Assembly: GCF_007858475.1 (NCBI RefSeq) | Contig: NZ_VIGX01000005.1 | Span: 186,001-250,000, forward strand | Length of the DNA stretch: 64,000 bases | Reading direction: 5' to 3' | DNA from: Tsukamurella conjunctivitidis | GTDB taxonomy: Bacteria > Actinomycetota > Actinomycetes > Mycobacteriales > Mycobacteriaceae | Shown: one piece after another, positions 1-8,528 of the stretch | Layout of the letters: the number at the start of each line of letters is the position of its first letter | Numbering within the stretch: the stretch's first letter is position 1 | Notes under the pieces: model-generated | Seen by the model: only the letters and a program-made list of their open reading frames with translations | Databases searched by the model: none | Told to the model about the DNA's origin: nothing | Program-made: the position numbers and the translations under genes

Positions 1-914
1 TCCAGTCGTGCTTCCGGCCGGACCTGGTGTGCGAGATCACGCTGCAGCCGGTACGCCGCCATCGCACCGACGCCGCGATCCTGTTCTCCGACATCGTGGT
101 GCCGCTCAAGGCCGCCGGGATCGACCTCGACATCGTGAGCGGGATCGGGCCGGTCATCGAGCAGCCGGTCCGTGATGCGGCCGCGGTCGCCGCGATGCCG
201 CGGCTCGACGCCACGCAGGTCGAGCCGATCGCGGAGGCGGTGCGACTGCTGCGGGGCGAGCTCCCCGCGGGCGTCGCGCTCATCGGCTTCTCCGGCGCGC
301 CGTTCACGCTCGCTTCGTACCTCGTGGAGGGCGGTCCCAGCCGCAATCACGAGCGCACGAAGGCGCTGATGTACACGCAGCCCGACACCTGGCACGCGCT
401 GCTCGACGCGCTCGCCGACATCGCGATCACCTTCCTGCGGGTGCAGGCCGACGCCGGCGCGCAGGCCTTCCAGCTCTTCGACTCGTGGGCCGGGGCGCTC
501 TCGCTCGCCGACTACCGCCAATACGTCCAGCCGCACTCGGCGCGGGTGTTCGCCGCACTGCGCGAGAGCAATCCGGCGCTGCCCGCCTTCCACTTCGGGG
601 TCGGCACGGGCGAGCTGCTCGGTGCGATGGGCGAGGCCGGTGCCGACGTCGTGGGCGTCGACTGGCGCGTGCCGCTCGACGTGGCCGCGGGTCGCGTCGG
701 ACCCGGCAAGGCTCTGCAGGGGAACCTGGACCCGGCAACCCTGATGGCCGACCGCGACACCGTCGCCGCGCAGGTCCGGCGCGTCGTCGCCGACGCCGAC
801 GCGGCGCTGGCCGCCGGTGCCACCGGGCACGTCTTCAACCTCGGTCACGGGGTGCTCCCGTCGACCGATCCCGACGCACTCACCCGCGTCGTCGACCTGG
901 TGCACGCGCTATGA
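1..914 (+). CDS. hemE: Uroporphyrinogen decarboxylase HemE (5' truncated by window)
   Basis: Decarboxylates uroporphyrinogen III to coproporphyrinogen III in cytosolic haem synthesis. The reading frame is open from base 3, and the codons before the first possible start (GTG at 27) already read CFRPDLV, a conserved HemE stretch, so the true start lies left of the window. About 304 residues of an expected 350 are present. Family signatures include [28 protein letters not shown] and the C-terminal [12 protein letters not shown] with its conserved histidine. The TGA stop overlaps the hemY ATG (ATGA, 911-914), indicating translational coupling. Gene order hemE-hemY-hemQ equals Rv2678c-Rv2676c. Confidence 0.97.
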   Translation, partial: QSCFRPDLVCEITLQPVRRHRTDAAILFSDIVVPLKAAGIDLDIVSGIGPVIEQPVRDAAAVAAMPRLDATQVEPIAEAVRLLRGELPAGVALIGFSGAPFTLASYLVEGGPSRNHERTKALMYTQPDTWHALLDALADIAITFLRVQADAGAQAFQLFDSWAGALSLADYRQYVQPHSARVFAALRESNPALPAFHFGVGTGELLGAMGEAGADVVGVDWRVPLDVAAGRVGPGKALQGNLDPATLMADRDTVAAQVRRVVADADAALAAGATGHVFNLGHGVLPSTDPDALTRVVDLVHAL

Positions 915-2176
915 GCAATGTCGCCGTCGTCGGGGCGGGCATCTCAGGGCTGGTCGCCGCGCTGCGACTGCAGCAGGCGGGCGCACGCGTCACCGTATTC
1001 GAATCGGGCAACCGGGTGGGCGGCAAGCTGCGGTCCGAGACCATCGGCGGGGAGCGCCTCGACGTCGGCGCCGAGGCCTTCGTCCGCCGCCGCCCCGAGG
1101 TGATCGACCTCGCGACCGAACTCGGCCTCGCCGACCAGCTGGTCGAGCCCGCCGGGCGCCGGCCGGCGCTGTTCGCCGACGGTGCCCTCCGCGGTGGCTT
1201 CGGCCGCACCGTGATGGGCATCCCGGGCGATGCGGACGAGGTGCGGATCCCGTTGCGCTGGAACCGGGGTGCCGACGCGTCGATCGGCGCGCTGGTCCGC
1301 TCGCGACTCGGCGACGAGGTCGTCGAGCGCAGTGTCGACCCGATGGTGGCGGGGGTCTTCGCCGCCCACGCCGACGACGTCTCGGTGCGCGCCGCGCTGC
1401 CCGCGCTGGCCGCCCGCCTGGACGAGGGCGCCGCTTCGCTCGGGGAGGCCGTGCGGGACGTTCTCGGCGAGCCCGACGACAGTCCTGTCTTCGGTGCCTT
1501 CCGCGGCGGCTACCAGCAGCTGCTCGACGCCCTCGCGGAGCGCCTCGGCGACCGGATCATGCTCGGCGCGCCCGTGCCGGAGGTGCGGCCCGGGTGGAGC
1601 CTGCGCGGCTCGATGTTCGACGCGGTGGTCCTCGCGGTGCCCGCCCCCCAGGTCGGCCGCCTGGTCGGGCTGAGCCTCCCCGAGCTCGGCACCGCAGTCG
1701 GGTCGATTCCCGCGGCCAGCTCGGCGCTGGTGACGCTGCGGCTGCCCGAGGACGTCGAGCTGCCCGAGCTGTCCGGCGTCCTCATGGCGAGCCGCGAGCA
1801 GGTCAGCGCCAAGGCGCTCACGCTCTCCGGCCGTAAATGGGATCACCTGCCGGGTGGCACCGTGCGCCTGTCCTTCGGCCGCCTCGGCGTGAGCCGGATC
1901 GTCGACGACGTCGACGCCGGGCTCATCGCCGCCGCCCGGGACGATCTCGCGAACGTGCTGGGCATCACCGCCACGCCGACTGTCGCGCACGTGCAGCGCT
2001 GGTACGAGGGCATCCCCGTGTACCTCCCCGGTCACCGCGACACGCTCGCTGCCATCGAGGAGGCCACGCCGAAGGGGCTCGCTCTGGCGGGTGCGTACTT
2101 CGACGGGGTCGGGGTGCCGGCGTGCATCGCGCGGGCGGAGGCCGCGGCGCAGCGCGTCCTCGCCGACCTCTCCTGA
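911..2176 (+). CDS. hemY: Coproporphyrinogen III oxidase (HemY/CgoX type), FAD-dependent
   Basis: A 421-residue flavoprotein beginning with a dinucleotide-binding GAGISGL loop (about residues 8-14), followed by the E-x-x-x-R-x-G-G-K motif typical of the protoporphyrinogen oxidase family. In actinobacteria, which use the coproporphyrin-dependent route, this enzyme oxidises coproporphyrinogen III to coproporphyrin III, and the HemQ gene immediately downstream supports that assignment. The start ATG at 911 overlaps the hemE stop by four bases. The length is slightly short for the family (commonly about 450), but the C-terminal [14 protein letters not shown] segment that contacts FAD is intact. 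Confidence 0.95.
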   Translation: MSNVAVVGAGISGLVAALRLQQAGARVTVFESGNRVGGKLRSETIGGERLDVGAEAFVRRRPEVIDLATELGLADQLVEPAGRRPALFADGALRGGFGRTVMGIPGDADEVRIPLRWNRGADASIGALVRSRLGDEVVERSVDPMVAGVFAAHADDVSVRAALPALAARLDEGAASLGEAVRDVLGEPDDSPVFGAFRGGYQQLLDALAERLGDRIMLGAPVPEVRPGWSLRGSMFDAVVLAVPAPQVGRLVGLSLPELGTAVGSIPAASSALVTLRLPEDVELPELSGVLMASREQVSAKALTLSGRKWDHLPGGTVRLSFGRLGVSRIVDDVDAGLIAAARDDLANVLGITATPTVAHVQRWYEGIPVYLPGHRDTLAAIEEATPKGLALAGAYFDGVGVPACIARAEAAAQRVLADLS

Positions 2177-2209
2177 GGTGGACCCGCACGCGGGGCTACC
2201 ATCGGGGTC

Positions 2210-2911
2210 ATGGCCAAACTGGATTACGCAGAGCTGAATTCGACCGTCCGCTACCTCATGTTCTCGGTGTTCTCGATCACGCCGGGCGAGCTGGGCGACG
2301 ATGAGCAGCGGGCCGCGGCGTCCACCGAGGCCGAGGCCTTCCTGGCGAAGATCCAGGAGGGTGACCTGGTGGTCCGGGGCGTCTACAACGTCGCCGGAAT
2401 GCGCGCCGACGCGGACTTCATGATCTGGTGGCACGCCGAGAAGCTCGAGGACCTGCAGGCCGCGTACAACGACTTCCGGCGCAGCACCGCGCTGGGCCGC
2501 GCGAGCGATCCGGTGTGGTCGAGCACCGCGCTGCACCGTCCGGCGGAGTTCAACAAGAGCCACATCCCCGCGTTCCTCGCGGGGGAGGACCCGGGCGCCT
2601 ACATCTGCGTCTACCCGTTCGTGCGCAGCCTCGAGTGGTACCTGTTGCCCGACGAGGAGCGCCGCAAGATGCTCGCCGACCACGGCCGCGCCGCCCGCGG
2701 CTACCCCGACGTCCGCGCGAACACCGTGCCGGCGTTCGCGCTCGGCGACTACGAGTGGCTGCTCGCCTTCGAGGCCCCGGAGATGCACCGCATCGTCGAC
2801 CTGATGCGCGACCTGCGCGCCACCGACGCGCGGCGGCACACCCGCGAGGAGACGCCCTTCTTCTCCGGGCCCCGCACGGGGGTGCGCGAACTGATCACGG
2901 CGCTTCCGTAG
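2210..2911 (+). CDS. hemQ: Coproheme decarboxylase HemQ/ChdC
   Basis: Last step of the coproporphyrin-dependent haem pathway: oxidative decarboxylation of coproheme to haem b using hydrogen peroxide. The protein has 233 residues. Counting from the ATG, the catalytic tyrosine of the YPF motif is Y135, the proximal haem-ligand candidate is H158 (DHG) and the distal histidine is H118; these match the positions described for actinobacterial ChdC. The gene lies 33 bp after hemY. A TACCAT box ends 7 bases before the ATG, so a leaderless transcript of its own is plausible in addition to read-through from hemEY. Confidence 0.96.
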   Translation: MAKLDYAELNSTVRYLMFSVFSITPGELGDDEQRAAASTEAEAFLAKIQEGDLVVRGVYNVAGMRADADFMIWWHAEKLEDLQAAYNDFRRSTALGRASDPVWSSTALHRPAEFNKSHIPAFLAGEDPGAYICVYPFVRSLEWYLLPDEERRKMLADHGRAARGYPDVRANTVPAFALGDYEWLLAFEAPEMHRIVDLMRDLRATDARRHTREETPFFSGPRTGVRELITALP

Positions 2912-2929
2912 CAAGTTCGTGGTGCGGAG

Positions 2930-2957
2930 GCAGCGGGGGTGGGGCGGCCCCCGCTGC
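2930..2957. terminator. Hairpin between convergent hemQ and msrB
   Basis: Perfect 10-bp stem GCAGCGGGGG / CCCCCGCTGC with an 8-base loop, in the 50-bp gap between the ends of two convergent genes. No clear U-tract follows on either strand. It is probably a bidirectional terminator. Confidence 0.6.
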
Positions 2958-2961
2958 GCGA

Positions 2962-3390
2962 TCAGCTCTCTTGGTCGGGCTCGAGGCGCATGGAGATGCT
3001 GTTGATGCAGTAGCGGAGGTCGGTGGGGGTGTCGTAGCCCTCCCCCTCGAAGACGTGCCCCAGGTGGCTGCCGCAGTGGGCGCACAGCACCTCCACGCGG
3101 CGCATGCCGAGCGAGGTGTCGACGCGCTCGATGATCTTGTCGCCCGCCAGCGGCGAGAAGAACGACGGCCAGCCGCAGTGCGACTCGAACTTCGCGTCCG
3201 AGCGGAACAGCTCCTCGCCGCAGGCCCGGCAGCGGTAGACGCCGGAGGTCGTGGTGTCGGTGTATTCGCCGGTGAACGGCGCCTCGGTGCCCGCCTGCCG
3301 CAGGACGCGGAACTCGGGAGCGGTGAGGCGCTGCCGCCATTCCGAATCGCTCAGCTGCAGTTTGGGCTTGGGAGTACTGGCCTCACTCAT
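2962..3390 (-). CDS. msrB: Peptide-methionine (R)-S-oxide reductase MsrB
   Basis: Repairs methionine-R-sulfoxide in oxidised proteins, using thioredoxin as reductant. The protein is 142 residues, the normal single-domain size. Zinc is bound by two CxxC pairs (C54/C57 and C103/C106). The catalytic cysteine is C128 in RYCINS, and C72 in HCGWPSF is the probable resolving cysteine. Orthologue of Rv2674, with aftC directly downstream on the same strand, as in M. tuberculosis. Confidence 0.97.
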   Translation of the reverse strand: MSEASTPKPKLQLSDSEWRQRLTAPEFRVLRQAGTEAPFTGEYTDTTTSGVYRCRACGEELFRSDAKFESHCGWPSFFSPLAGDKIIERVDTSLGMRRVEVLCAHCGSHLGHVFEGEGYDTPTDLRYCINSISMRLEPDQES

Positions 3391-3399
3391 GCCTCCACG

Positions 3400-4662
3400 C
3401 TAACCGCGTGCGGCGGAAGGTGCCAGCTCGTGCTTGCCGGGCTCTTCGTCGGGCGGGAGCGGACGGTCGATGCCCTCGTCGAGCCGGTTCTCGGCCTTCG
3501 CGTCGAGGTACCGGAAGAGCAGCACGCAGAAGGGCACGACGATCAGCAGTGACCAGCCCAGCGTGCACTTGAGGTACGCCAGGGACCGCCCGAAGGCCGG
3601 CCATTTGCCGGAGAGCCAGTAGTCGTAGCTGAGGAAGCCGTAGACCGCGACCCACGAGGCCCAGTTGCCCATCACCGAGCTGCGGTAGACCACCGTCATG
3701 AGCATCGGGAACAGCAGCATCGAGTAGTAGCCCTGCCCCAGCGAGCCGACCAGCCACGACGCGGTCAGCAGCGTGCCGGTCGACGTCGTGAGCCACAGCA
3801 GCTCGTTGCTCTTGCGGTAGAACTTCCACAGCAGCCACAGCGTGACGGCGGCCATGACGACCACTGCAGCGCGGAGGAAGTAGTCCAGCCACGGGGGCAG
3901 GCCGAAGTACTGGGCGTTCCCTGCGATGGAGCTGTTGTAGTAGTCGCGCGCCTCTCCGAGGTAGGGCAGCGTCTTGTGGAAGAACTCCATGCGGTCCGCG
4001 GAGAACAGCATGCCCACGCCCATCAGCACGACCGGGATGCCGATCGCGGCGATGAGCGCCTTCCACCACTGGCGGTTGAGGACGATGAGCAGGAGCATCA
4101 CGGCCAGCAGGGGCTTCACCGCGAAGGACAGCCCGAGCGGGACGCCCGCCCAGAGTGCCTTGTGCTTGAGCAGCAACGCCATCGCCGCCACCTCGGCCAG
4201 CAGCACGAAGCAGTTGAAGTTCGTGTAGACCAGCGTGCTGGTGACGGCCTCGGTGGTGACCGCGAAGAACAGCACGACCGGCGCGACCACGGAGTTCAGG
4301 CCGTAGCCGAACATCCGGATCAGGATGTACAGCGCCAGGAGCAGCGCGATCGTGCTGAGCCCGACGAAGATGTACCGCGCCGTCTCCGGGTCGAAGTACC
4401 CGAAGGGCGCCATGAGCAGCGTGCCCGACGGCGGGTAGAGGTAATGCGGATCGACGGTGTCGTAGTTCTCCGTGTACACCGCCTGGTGCCGCAGGAACCG
4501 CACCGCGGCCGCGTACACGGTGGTGAAATCGTCGGTCTTGTTCCCGTTCGGGACCAGGACGACCAGCCGCTGCAGCAGTGTGAGCAGGGCGAGGGGCCAC
4601 AGGATGGCCTTGACCACGAGACCGGGATCGGACTTCATCCGCGCGAGGGCTACTGACGACAC
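3400..4662 (-). CDS. aftC: Alpha-(1->3)-arabinofuranosyltransferase AftC (GT87, GT-C fold)
   Basis: Multi-pass membrane glycosyltransferase that introduces alpha-1,3 branches into arabinan of arabinogalactan and lipoarabinomannan from decaprenyl-phosphoarabinose. It has about ten hydrophobic segments. The early NGNKTDDF motif holds the acidic pair expected for GT-C catalysis (D44/D45), followed by DPHYLYPPSGTLLMAPFGY, and the C-terminus reads RYLDAKAENRLDEGID, all as in Rv2673. Start choice: GTG at 4662 (420 residues) is exactly 6 bases after a TACGGT -10 box. A GTG at 4695 would abut the terminator at 4700-4727, and an ATG at 4638 is a further alternative; none has a good ribosome-binding site. 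Position next to msrB is conserved. Confidence 0.93.
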   Translation of the reverse strand: MSSVALARMKSDPGLVVKAILWPLALLTLLQRLVVLVPNGNKTDDFTTVYAAAVRFLRHQAVYTENYDTVDPHYLYPPSGTLLMAPFGYFDPETARYIFVGLSTIALLLALYILIRMFGYGLNSVVAPVVLFFAVTTEAVTSTLVYTNFNCFVLLAEVAAMALLLKHKALWAGVPLGLSFAVKPLLAVMLLLIVLNRQWWKALIAAIGIPVVLMGVGMLFSADRMEFFHKTLPYLGEARDYYNSSIAGNAQYFGLPPWLDYFLRAAVVVMAAVTLWLLWKFYRKSNELLWLTTSTGTLLTASWLVGSLGQGYYSMLLFPMLMTVVYRSSVMGNWASWVAVYGFLSYDYWLSGKWPAFGRSLAYLKCTLGWSLLIVVPFCVLLFRYLDAKAENRLDEGIDRPLPPDEEPGKHELAPSAARG

Positions 4663-4699
4663 GGCTAAACCGTATCCGACGGTGCCGTGGCCCACGGGA

Positions 4700-4727
4700 G
4701 CCCCGCCCGGGTCCGGCCGGGCGGGGC
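4700..4727 (-). terminator. Hairpin after TAP-like hydrolase gene
   Basis: Perfect 11-bp stem GCCCCGCCCGG / CCGGGCGGGGC with a 6-base loop, 8 bp past the end of the minus-strand hydrolase gene and just before the aftC promoter. It argues that aftC is transcribed separately. Confidence 0.65.
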
Positions 4728-4735
4728 CGCGACGA

Positions 4736-6298
4736 TCACGCGGGGCACGCCTGCGTCGCCGGCGCGTCGAGGCGATCGAGGTAGCCGACCAGCGACTTCT
4801 GCACGCACGACGACCGGACCACCGCGCCGTCGCCCAGGCCGGCCCACGTGATGGTCGTGGGCCGCGCGCCGACGACGGTGAGCTGCCCCGTGAGGGTGTC
4901 GAGCGCGGTGCGCGCCGTGAGCGGGTCGGCCGCCGATGTGGCGACCACGGACTTCACCCCGAGGTCGGTGAGCTTCGGCGGGGCGGCCATCGTCGGCCAG
5001 GCGGAACAGGTGCCGAGCTCGAGCGCCGTGGCGCCGCCGAGCCGGTACTCGGGGCCCCAGCTGCGCACGGAGGCGAGGATCTGGTCGGGCGAGGCCTTCG
5101 TGACGGCGTCCGAACAGCGCGCGATGAACTGACCGTCGCTGCCGAGGGCCTCGTCGGCCGTGCGGAGCAGGGCGCGCAGCGGGGCCGCGTCCCCGGTCCG
5201 CGCCCCCTGCAGTGCGGTCGCCAAGCGGGTGATGCGGGCGTCCCGGTCGCCGGGGCCCACACCCAGAGTGACCACCACGGCCCGTCGGACATCGGTATCG
5301 GTGAATCCGCCCAGCCGGCCCGCGGCCGCGTCATCGATGATCGTGCGCATCGCGCCGGCGGGGTCCGCGCCCAGGGCGCAGGTGGGGCCGCACTGCGCGG
5401 CGAACGCGTCGACGGTGGCGGAGGTGCCGCGCGCCGCGTCCTCGGCGCGCTGCACCTCGGTGCCGCCGTAGCGGACGGGGGAGTCGAGGACGAGTCGCGC
5501 GACCTGCTTCGGGTGCTGCGCCGCGTACGCGAGGGCGGTGGTGGAGCCGTCGCCGACGGCGAGCAGGCCCAGCGCCGGCACGTCCCACGTGGTGCGCAGC
5601 TTCTCAAGGTCCTCGGCCGCGGACGCCGCGGTGAAGTCGGAGATCGCGTCGGCGTAGGCGTCACCGCACGAGGTCGACGCCCGCTGGGCGGCCTCGCCGA
5701 TCTTCGCCACCCGCGTCTCCGGACTCCCGCCCGGGCCGCCCCCGCTGCGCAGGATCGCCTGGTCGGGTTCTGTGCGGCAGGTGAGCGCCCCCGAGGTCCC
5801 GATGCCGCGGCGCTCGACGGCCACGACGGGCCGGTTCGCGAGCACGGGGCTGTCGCCCGCGGCGAGAGTGGCCAGAGCGCGCTGGCCGGTGAACTCGGTC
5901 CCGCCGACCAGCACGAGCGGCGCGGCGGTATCGGGGGTGCCGGGCACCCGGGCCCGGGTCACGCTGAGTTTGAGGGGCGCATCGGTCTGGCCGACGCCGA
6001 CGGTGAGCGTCGCGCACTGCAGCGTGGCGTTCGCCGCGGGCGGGGTCGCGTACCGGGTCGCGAGGCGACCGGTGCAATCCTGCCAGGCGAGGGGGTCCTT
6101 CGCGGATGCCCTCCACTCCGGTCCCTTCGCCGCGGCGTCGCCGGAGCCCGATGGCGCGGCGCCGCCCTTCCCGAAGTCGGTGACGTAGTCGGGGGTCGGC
6201 GCCGGAACGGGTGCGCACGCGGACACGGCGACGAAGGCGCCGACGGCGATCCCGGCGGCGGCGAGGGCTCGGGGGCGCGCGTGGGACATGCCGTTCAC
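4736..6298 (-). CDS. Secreted alpha/beta-hydrolase lipoprotein, TAP-like (Rv2672-type), nucleophile serine not evident
   Basis: A 520-residue exported protein. A signal peptide ends in the lipobox VSAC with C28 as the lipidated cysteine. The body follows the tripeptidyl-aminopeptidase-like alpha/beta hydrolase pattern (PLVLVGG, VVAVERRGIGTSG, then strand-loop-helix and a TAP-like C-terminal domain rich in cysteines). At the nucleophile elbow the sequence is AVGDGST (residues 247-253), where active relatives have GxSxG; the serine position is glycine (G249), although S252 lies close by. Activity is therefore uncertain. Location beside aftC matches Rv2672. The start is GTG 6298; an ATG three codons in (6289) is also possible. 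Confidence 0.85.
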   Translation of the reverse strand: MNGMSHARPRALAAAGIAVGAFVAVSACAPVPAPTPDYVTDFGKGGAAPSGSGDAAAKGPEWRASAKDPLAWQDCTGRLATRYATPPAANATLQCATLTVGVGQTDAPLKLSVTRARVPGTPDTAAPLVLVGGTEFTGQRALATLAAGDSPVLANRPVVAVERRGIGTSGALTCRTEPDQAILRSGGGPGGSPETRVAKIGEAAQRASTSCGDAYADAISDFTAASAAEDLEKLRTTWDVPALGLLAVGDGSTTALAYAAQHPKQVARLVLDSPVRYGGTEVQRAEDAARGTSATVDAFAAQCGPTCALGADPAGAMRTIIDDAAAGRLGGFTDTDVRRAVVVTLGVGPGDRDARITRLATALQGARTGDAAPLRALLRTADEALGSDGQFIARCSDAVTKASPDQILASVRSWGPEYRLGGATALELGTCSAWPTMAAPPKLTDLGVKSVVATSAADPLTARTALDTLTGQLTVVGARPTTITWAGLGDGAVVRSSCVQKSLVGYLDRLDAPATQACPA

Positions 6299-6325
6299 AG
6301 TAACCAGATCGCGGGCGACGGGACG

Positions 6326-6937
6326 TCAGCGCGCCCAGCGCGTGTAGAGGTAGCCGTCGTCGTCGCCGAGAACGAGTCGTCGCCGCCAGCGATCGAGCGG
6401 CAGGTCCGGGCCGGTCACGATCCGCTTGCCGTCGCCGCCGGCGACCACCGGCGCGACCGTGAGGCACAGCTCGTCGACCAGGCCCGCGGCGAGCAGCGCG
6501 CCGAGCACGCCGGGGCCGCCCTCGGCCAACACCCGCCGGTGGCCGCGCGCGTACAGGTCCGCGAGTACCGCGCGCAGGTCCACGGATTCGCCGTGCCCCG
6601 AGTAGACGATCGGCTCGGGCCCGCCCTCCGGGTACAGCCGGGCGCTGCGAGGGATCGTTCCGCGCGTCACGATCGCGAGCGCGGGATGCGCGGGCGTGCC
6701 GTAGTCCTCGTCGCGCACGGTCGCCGCACCCACGAGGACCGCGTCGGCCGCGGCGCGCAGCGCTTGGAACACCCGCCGGTCGCCGCTCCCGCCCAGCCCT
6801 CCGGACCGGCCGGAGGCGGTCGACGATCCATCGAGGGAGCTGATCATGTTGGCGCGCACGAACGCGCGCCCTTCCGCCGTCGGATGCGCGTAGGCGAGGG
6901 CGAGGGCGGCGTCGTCCGCGGGAAGTGGCTCGATCAC
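6326..6937 (-). CDS. RibD C-terminal-domain reductase (pyrimidine reductase family, Rv2671-like)
   Basis: A 203-residue dihydrofolate-reductase-fold protein related to the reductase half of RibD. Motifs are RANMISSLDG, VGAATVRDEDY, LAEGGPGVLG and the C-terminal GYLYTRW. No deaminase domain is present, so it is not a complete riboflavin deaminase/reductase; the M. tuberculosis counterpart has been linked to reduction of pteridine-like substrates and antifolate response. Start GTG 6937 is chosen because a TACGGT box lies exactly 6 bases upstream; an in-frame start at 6994 would overlap the divergent zapE promoter. The gene is divergent from zapE, with starts only 59 bp apart. Confidence 0.88.
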   Translation of the reverse strand: MIEPLPADDAALALAYAHPTAEGRAFVRANMISSLDGSSTASGRSGGLGGSGDRRVFQALRAAADAVLVGAATVRDEDYGTPAHPALAIVTRGTIPRSARLYPEGGPEPIVYSGHGESVDLRAVLADLYARGHRRVLAEGGPGVLGALLAAGLVDELCLTVAPVVAGGDGKRIVTGPDLPLDRWRRRLVLGDDDGYLYTRWAR

Positions 6938-6996
6938 GTCACGACCGTAGCGCGGGATTTTCAGACCGCGACGACCAGCGGATATGATCACCACTC
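6938..6996. promoter_or_regulatory. Divergent leaderless promoters for the RibD-like gene and zapE
   Basis: On the plus strand a perfect-looking TATGAT box at 6983-6988 sits 8 bases before the zapE ATG. On the minus strand TACGGT at 6944-6949 sits 6 bases before GTG 6937. Neither start has a Shine-Dalgarno sequence, consistent with leaderless mRNAs in both directions. Confidence 0.65.
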
Positions 6997-8022
6997 ATGA
7001 CGCTGCATCTCGTGGACCGCAACCCTACGGTGACGCCCGAGCAGATGGTGGAGCAGCTCGTTCCGCCGGAGATGTTCAGCGAGGTCAGCTTCGACAGCTA
7101 CATCCCGGACCCGAACGAACCCACGCAGGCCGCCGCGGTCCAGACGGGCCGAGCCTTCGTCGCGGACGTCGTCAAGCTCACCAAGCAGCGGAACAAGAAG
7201 GGCCTGTTCGGGCGCAAGGGCACCCCGCCGCACGGCGTGGGGCTCTACCTCGACGGCGGCTTCGGCGTCGGCAAGACCCACCTCCTGGCGTCGATCTTCC
7301 ACAGCGTCCCGTCGCCCAAGTCCTTCGGCACCTTCGTCGAGTACACCCACCTGGTGGGCGCGCTCGGCTTCAACCAGTGCGTCGAATACCTGGCGAACCA
7401 CAGCGTGATCTGCATCGACGAGTTCGAACTCGATGACCCGGGCGACACGATGGTGATGTCGCGCCTGCTCACCGAGCTGGCGGCCCGCGGCGTCTCGATC
7501 GTCGCGACGTCGAACACCCTGCCCGGGCAGCTGGGCGAGGGCCGGTTCGCCGCGCAGGACTTCCTCCGCGAGATCAACAAGCTCAGTTCCGTCTTCCAGT
7601 CGGTGCGCGTCGACGGCCCCGACTACCGGCACCGCGACCTGCCGCCCGCGCCCGATCCGCTCACCGACGAGGAGCTGGTGGCCGTGGCCGAGGCAGACCC
7701 CACGGCCACCCTCGACGACTTCGACGCGCTGTCCGAGCATCTGTCGAAGCTGCACCCGTCGCGGTACAAGCAACTGGTCGACGGGATCTCCAAGGTCTGC
7801 ATCAGTGGTGTGCACCCGGCCGACAACCAGACGGTCGCGCTGCGCATCGTGGTCCTCGCGGACCGGCTCTACGACGCGGGCATCCCCGTCCTGGTCTCCG
7901 GCGCGAAGCTGGACGAGATCTTCACCCCGGAGATGCTCGCCGGCGGCTATCGGAAGAAGTACCTGCGCGCGACGTCGCGCCTGCTCGCGCTCTCGCGATT
8001 CGCCTCCGCCGACGCGCAATAA
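6997..8022 (+). CDS. zapE: AFG1-family ATPase ZapE (cell division-associated)
   Basis: A 341-residue cytosolic P-loop ATPase of the AFG1/ZapE family, orthologue of Rv2670c. Walker A is GGFGVGKTH (residues 87-95), Walker B ends in ICIDEFELDD (D141/E142), and the sensor-type ATSNTLP follows. In E. coli the family destabilises FtsZ polymers and helps division under stress; in mitochondria it supports turnover of respiratory proteins. The ATG directly follows a TATGAT box, so no leader is expected. Monocistronic, with a terminator hairpin 17 bp after the stop. Confidence 0.93.
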   Translation: MTLHLVDRNPTVTPEQMVEQLVPPEMFSEVSFDSYIPDPNEPTQAAAVQTGRAFVADVVKLTKQRNKKGLFGRKGTPPHGVGLYLDGGFGVGKTHLLASIFHSVPSPKSFGTFVEYTHLVGALGFNQCVEYLANHSVICIDEFELDDPGDTMVMSRLLTELAARGVSIVATSNTLPGQLGEGRFAAQDFLREINKLSSVFQSVRVDGPDYRHRDLPPAPDPLTDEELVAVAEADPTATLDDFDALSEHLSKLHPSRYKQLVDGISKVCISGVHPADNQTVALRIVVLADRLYDAGIPVLVSGAKLDEIFTPEMLAGGYRKKYLRATSRLLALSRFASADAQ

Positions 8023-8038
8023 CCCCTGAACACACCAA

Positions 8039-8071
8039 CACCCGCCCGGTGATGTGTGGGCCGGGCGGGTG
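8039..8071 (+). terminator. Terminator after zapE
   Basis: Perfect 11-bp stem CACCCGCCCGG / CCGGGCGGGTG with an 11-base loop shortly after the zapE stop. The rest of the gap to 8217 holds one smaller hairpin (GCATTCC / GGAATGC, 8164-8184), which may end the minus-strand copper operon; no gene is seen there. Confidence 0.6.
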
Positions 8072-8217
8072 CATGGGTGAGGGTGTCGGAGTGTGAGAGA
8101 AGTCTCACTTCGCTGACAACAGTCACTGTACGGGAACGGGTTCCTCCGGGGAAGTCGGTTCGGGCATTCCAGTGTCCGGAATGCACCACCGCACTGCGGA
8201 AGTGGTATGGCGAGCGG

Positions 8218-8523
8218 TCAGCGGGTGAACCGGGCGATCGCGTCGGCCGCCTCTTTGATCTTGGCGGCGGTCTCCGCCTCGTCGCCCGAGCGCGCCGCGT
8301 CCACGACGCAGTGGCTCATGTGGTCCTCGAGCAGCCCCAACCCGACGGCCTGCAGGGCCTTGGTCATGGCGGAGACCTGCGTGAGGATGTCGATGCAGTA
8401 CTTCTCCTCCTCGACCATCCGCTGCAGGCCGCGGGCCTGCCCCTCGATGCGGCGCAGCCGCTTGAGGTACTCGTCCTTGTCGGACATGTAGCCGTGGTGC
8501 GCGTGGCCGGCGTCGGTGGTCAT
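8218..8523 (-). CDS. csoR: Copper-sensing repressor CsoR
   Basis: A 101-residue all-helical DUF156 repressor that releases DNA on binding Cu(I). The diagnostic Cys-His-Cys ligand set is present: C43 in EKYCID, then H68 and C72 in EDHMSHCV, equivalent to C36/H61/C65 of M. tuberculosis CsoR. The N-terminus carries extra histidines (GHAHHG). It begins 5 bp after the stop of the copper ATPase gene and is the last gene of that operon, so it is probably autoregulated from the operator at about 10.96 kb. Confidence 0.95.
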   Translation of the reverse strand: MTTDAGHAHHGYMSDKDEYLKRLRRIEGQARGLQRMVEEEKYCIDILTQVSAMTKALQAVGLGLLEDHMSHCVVDAARSGDEAETAAKIKEAADAIARFTR

Positions 8524-8528
8524 GGGGA

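Noticed and set aside
944-3340. A 798-codon open frame on the minus strand over hemY-hemQ-msrB
   Set aside because: It is antisense to well-identified haem genes, has repetitive Arg/Val/Asp/His composition typical of shadow frames in high-GC DNA, and no family motif.
2428-3552. A 374-codon plus-strand frame over hemQ and msrB
   Set aside because: Wrong-frame shadow of hemQ continuing antisense to msrB.
4472-7000. An 842-codon plus-strand frame over aftC, the hydrolase and the reductase
   Set aside because: Arg/Gly/Ala-rich shadow of three real minus-strand genes, with no start signals.
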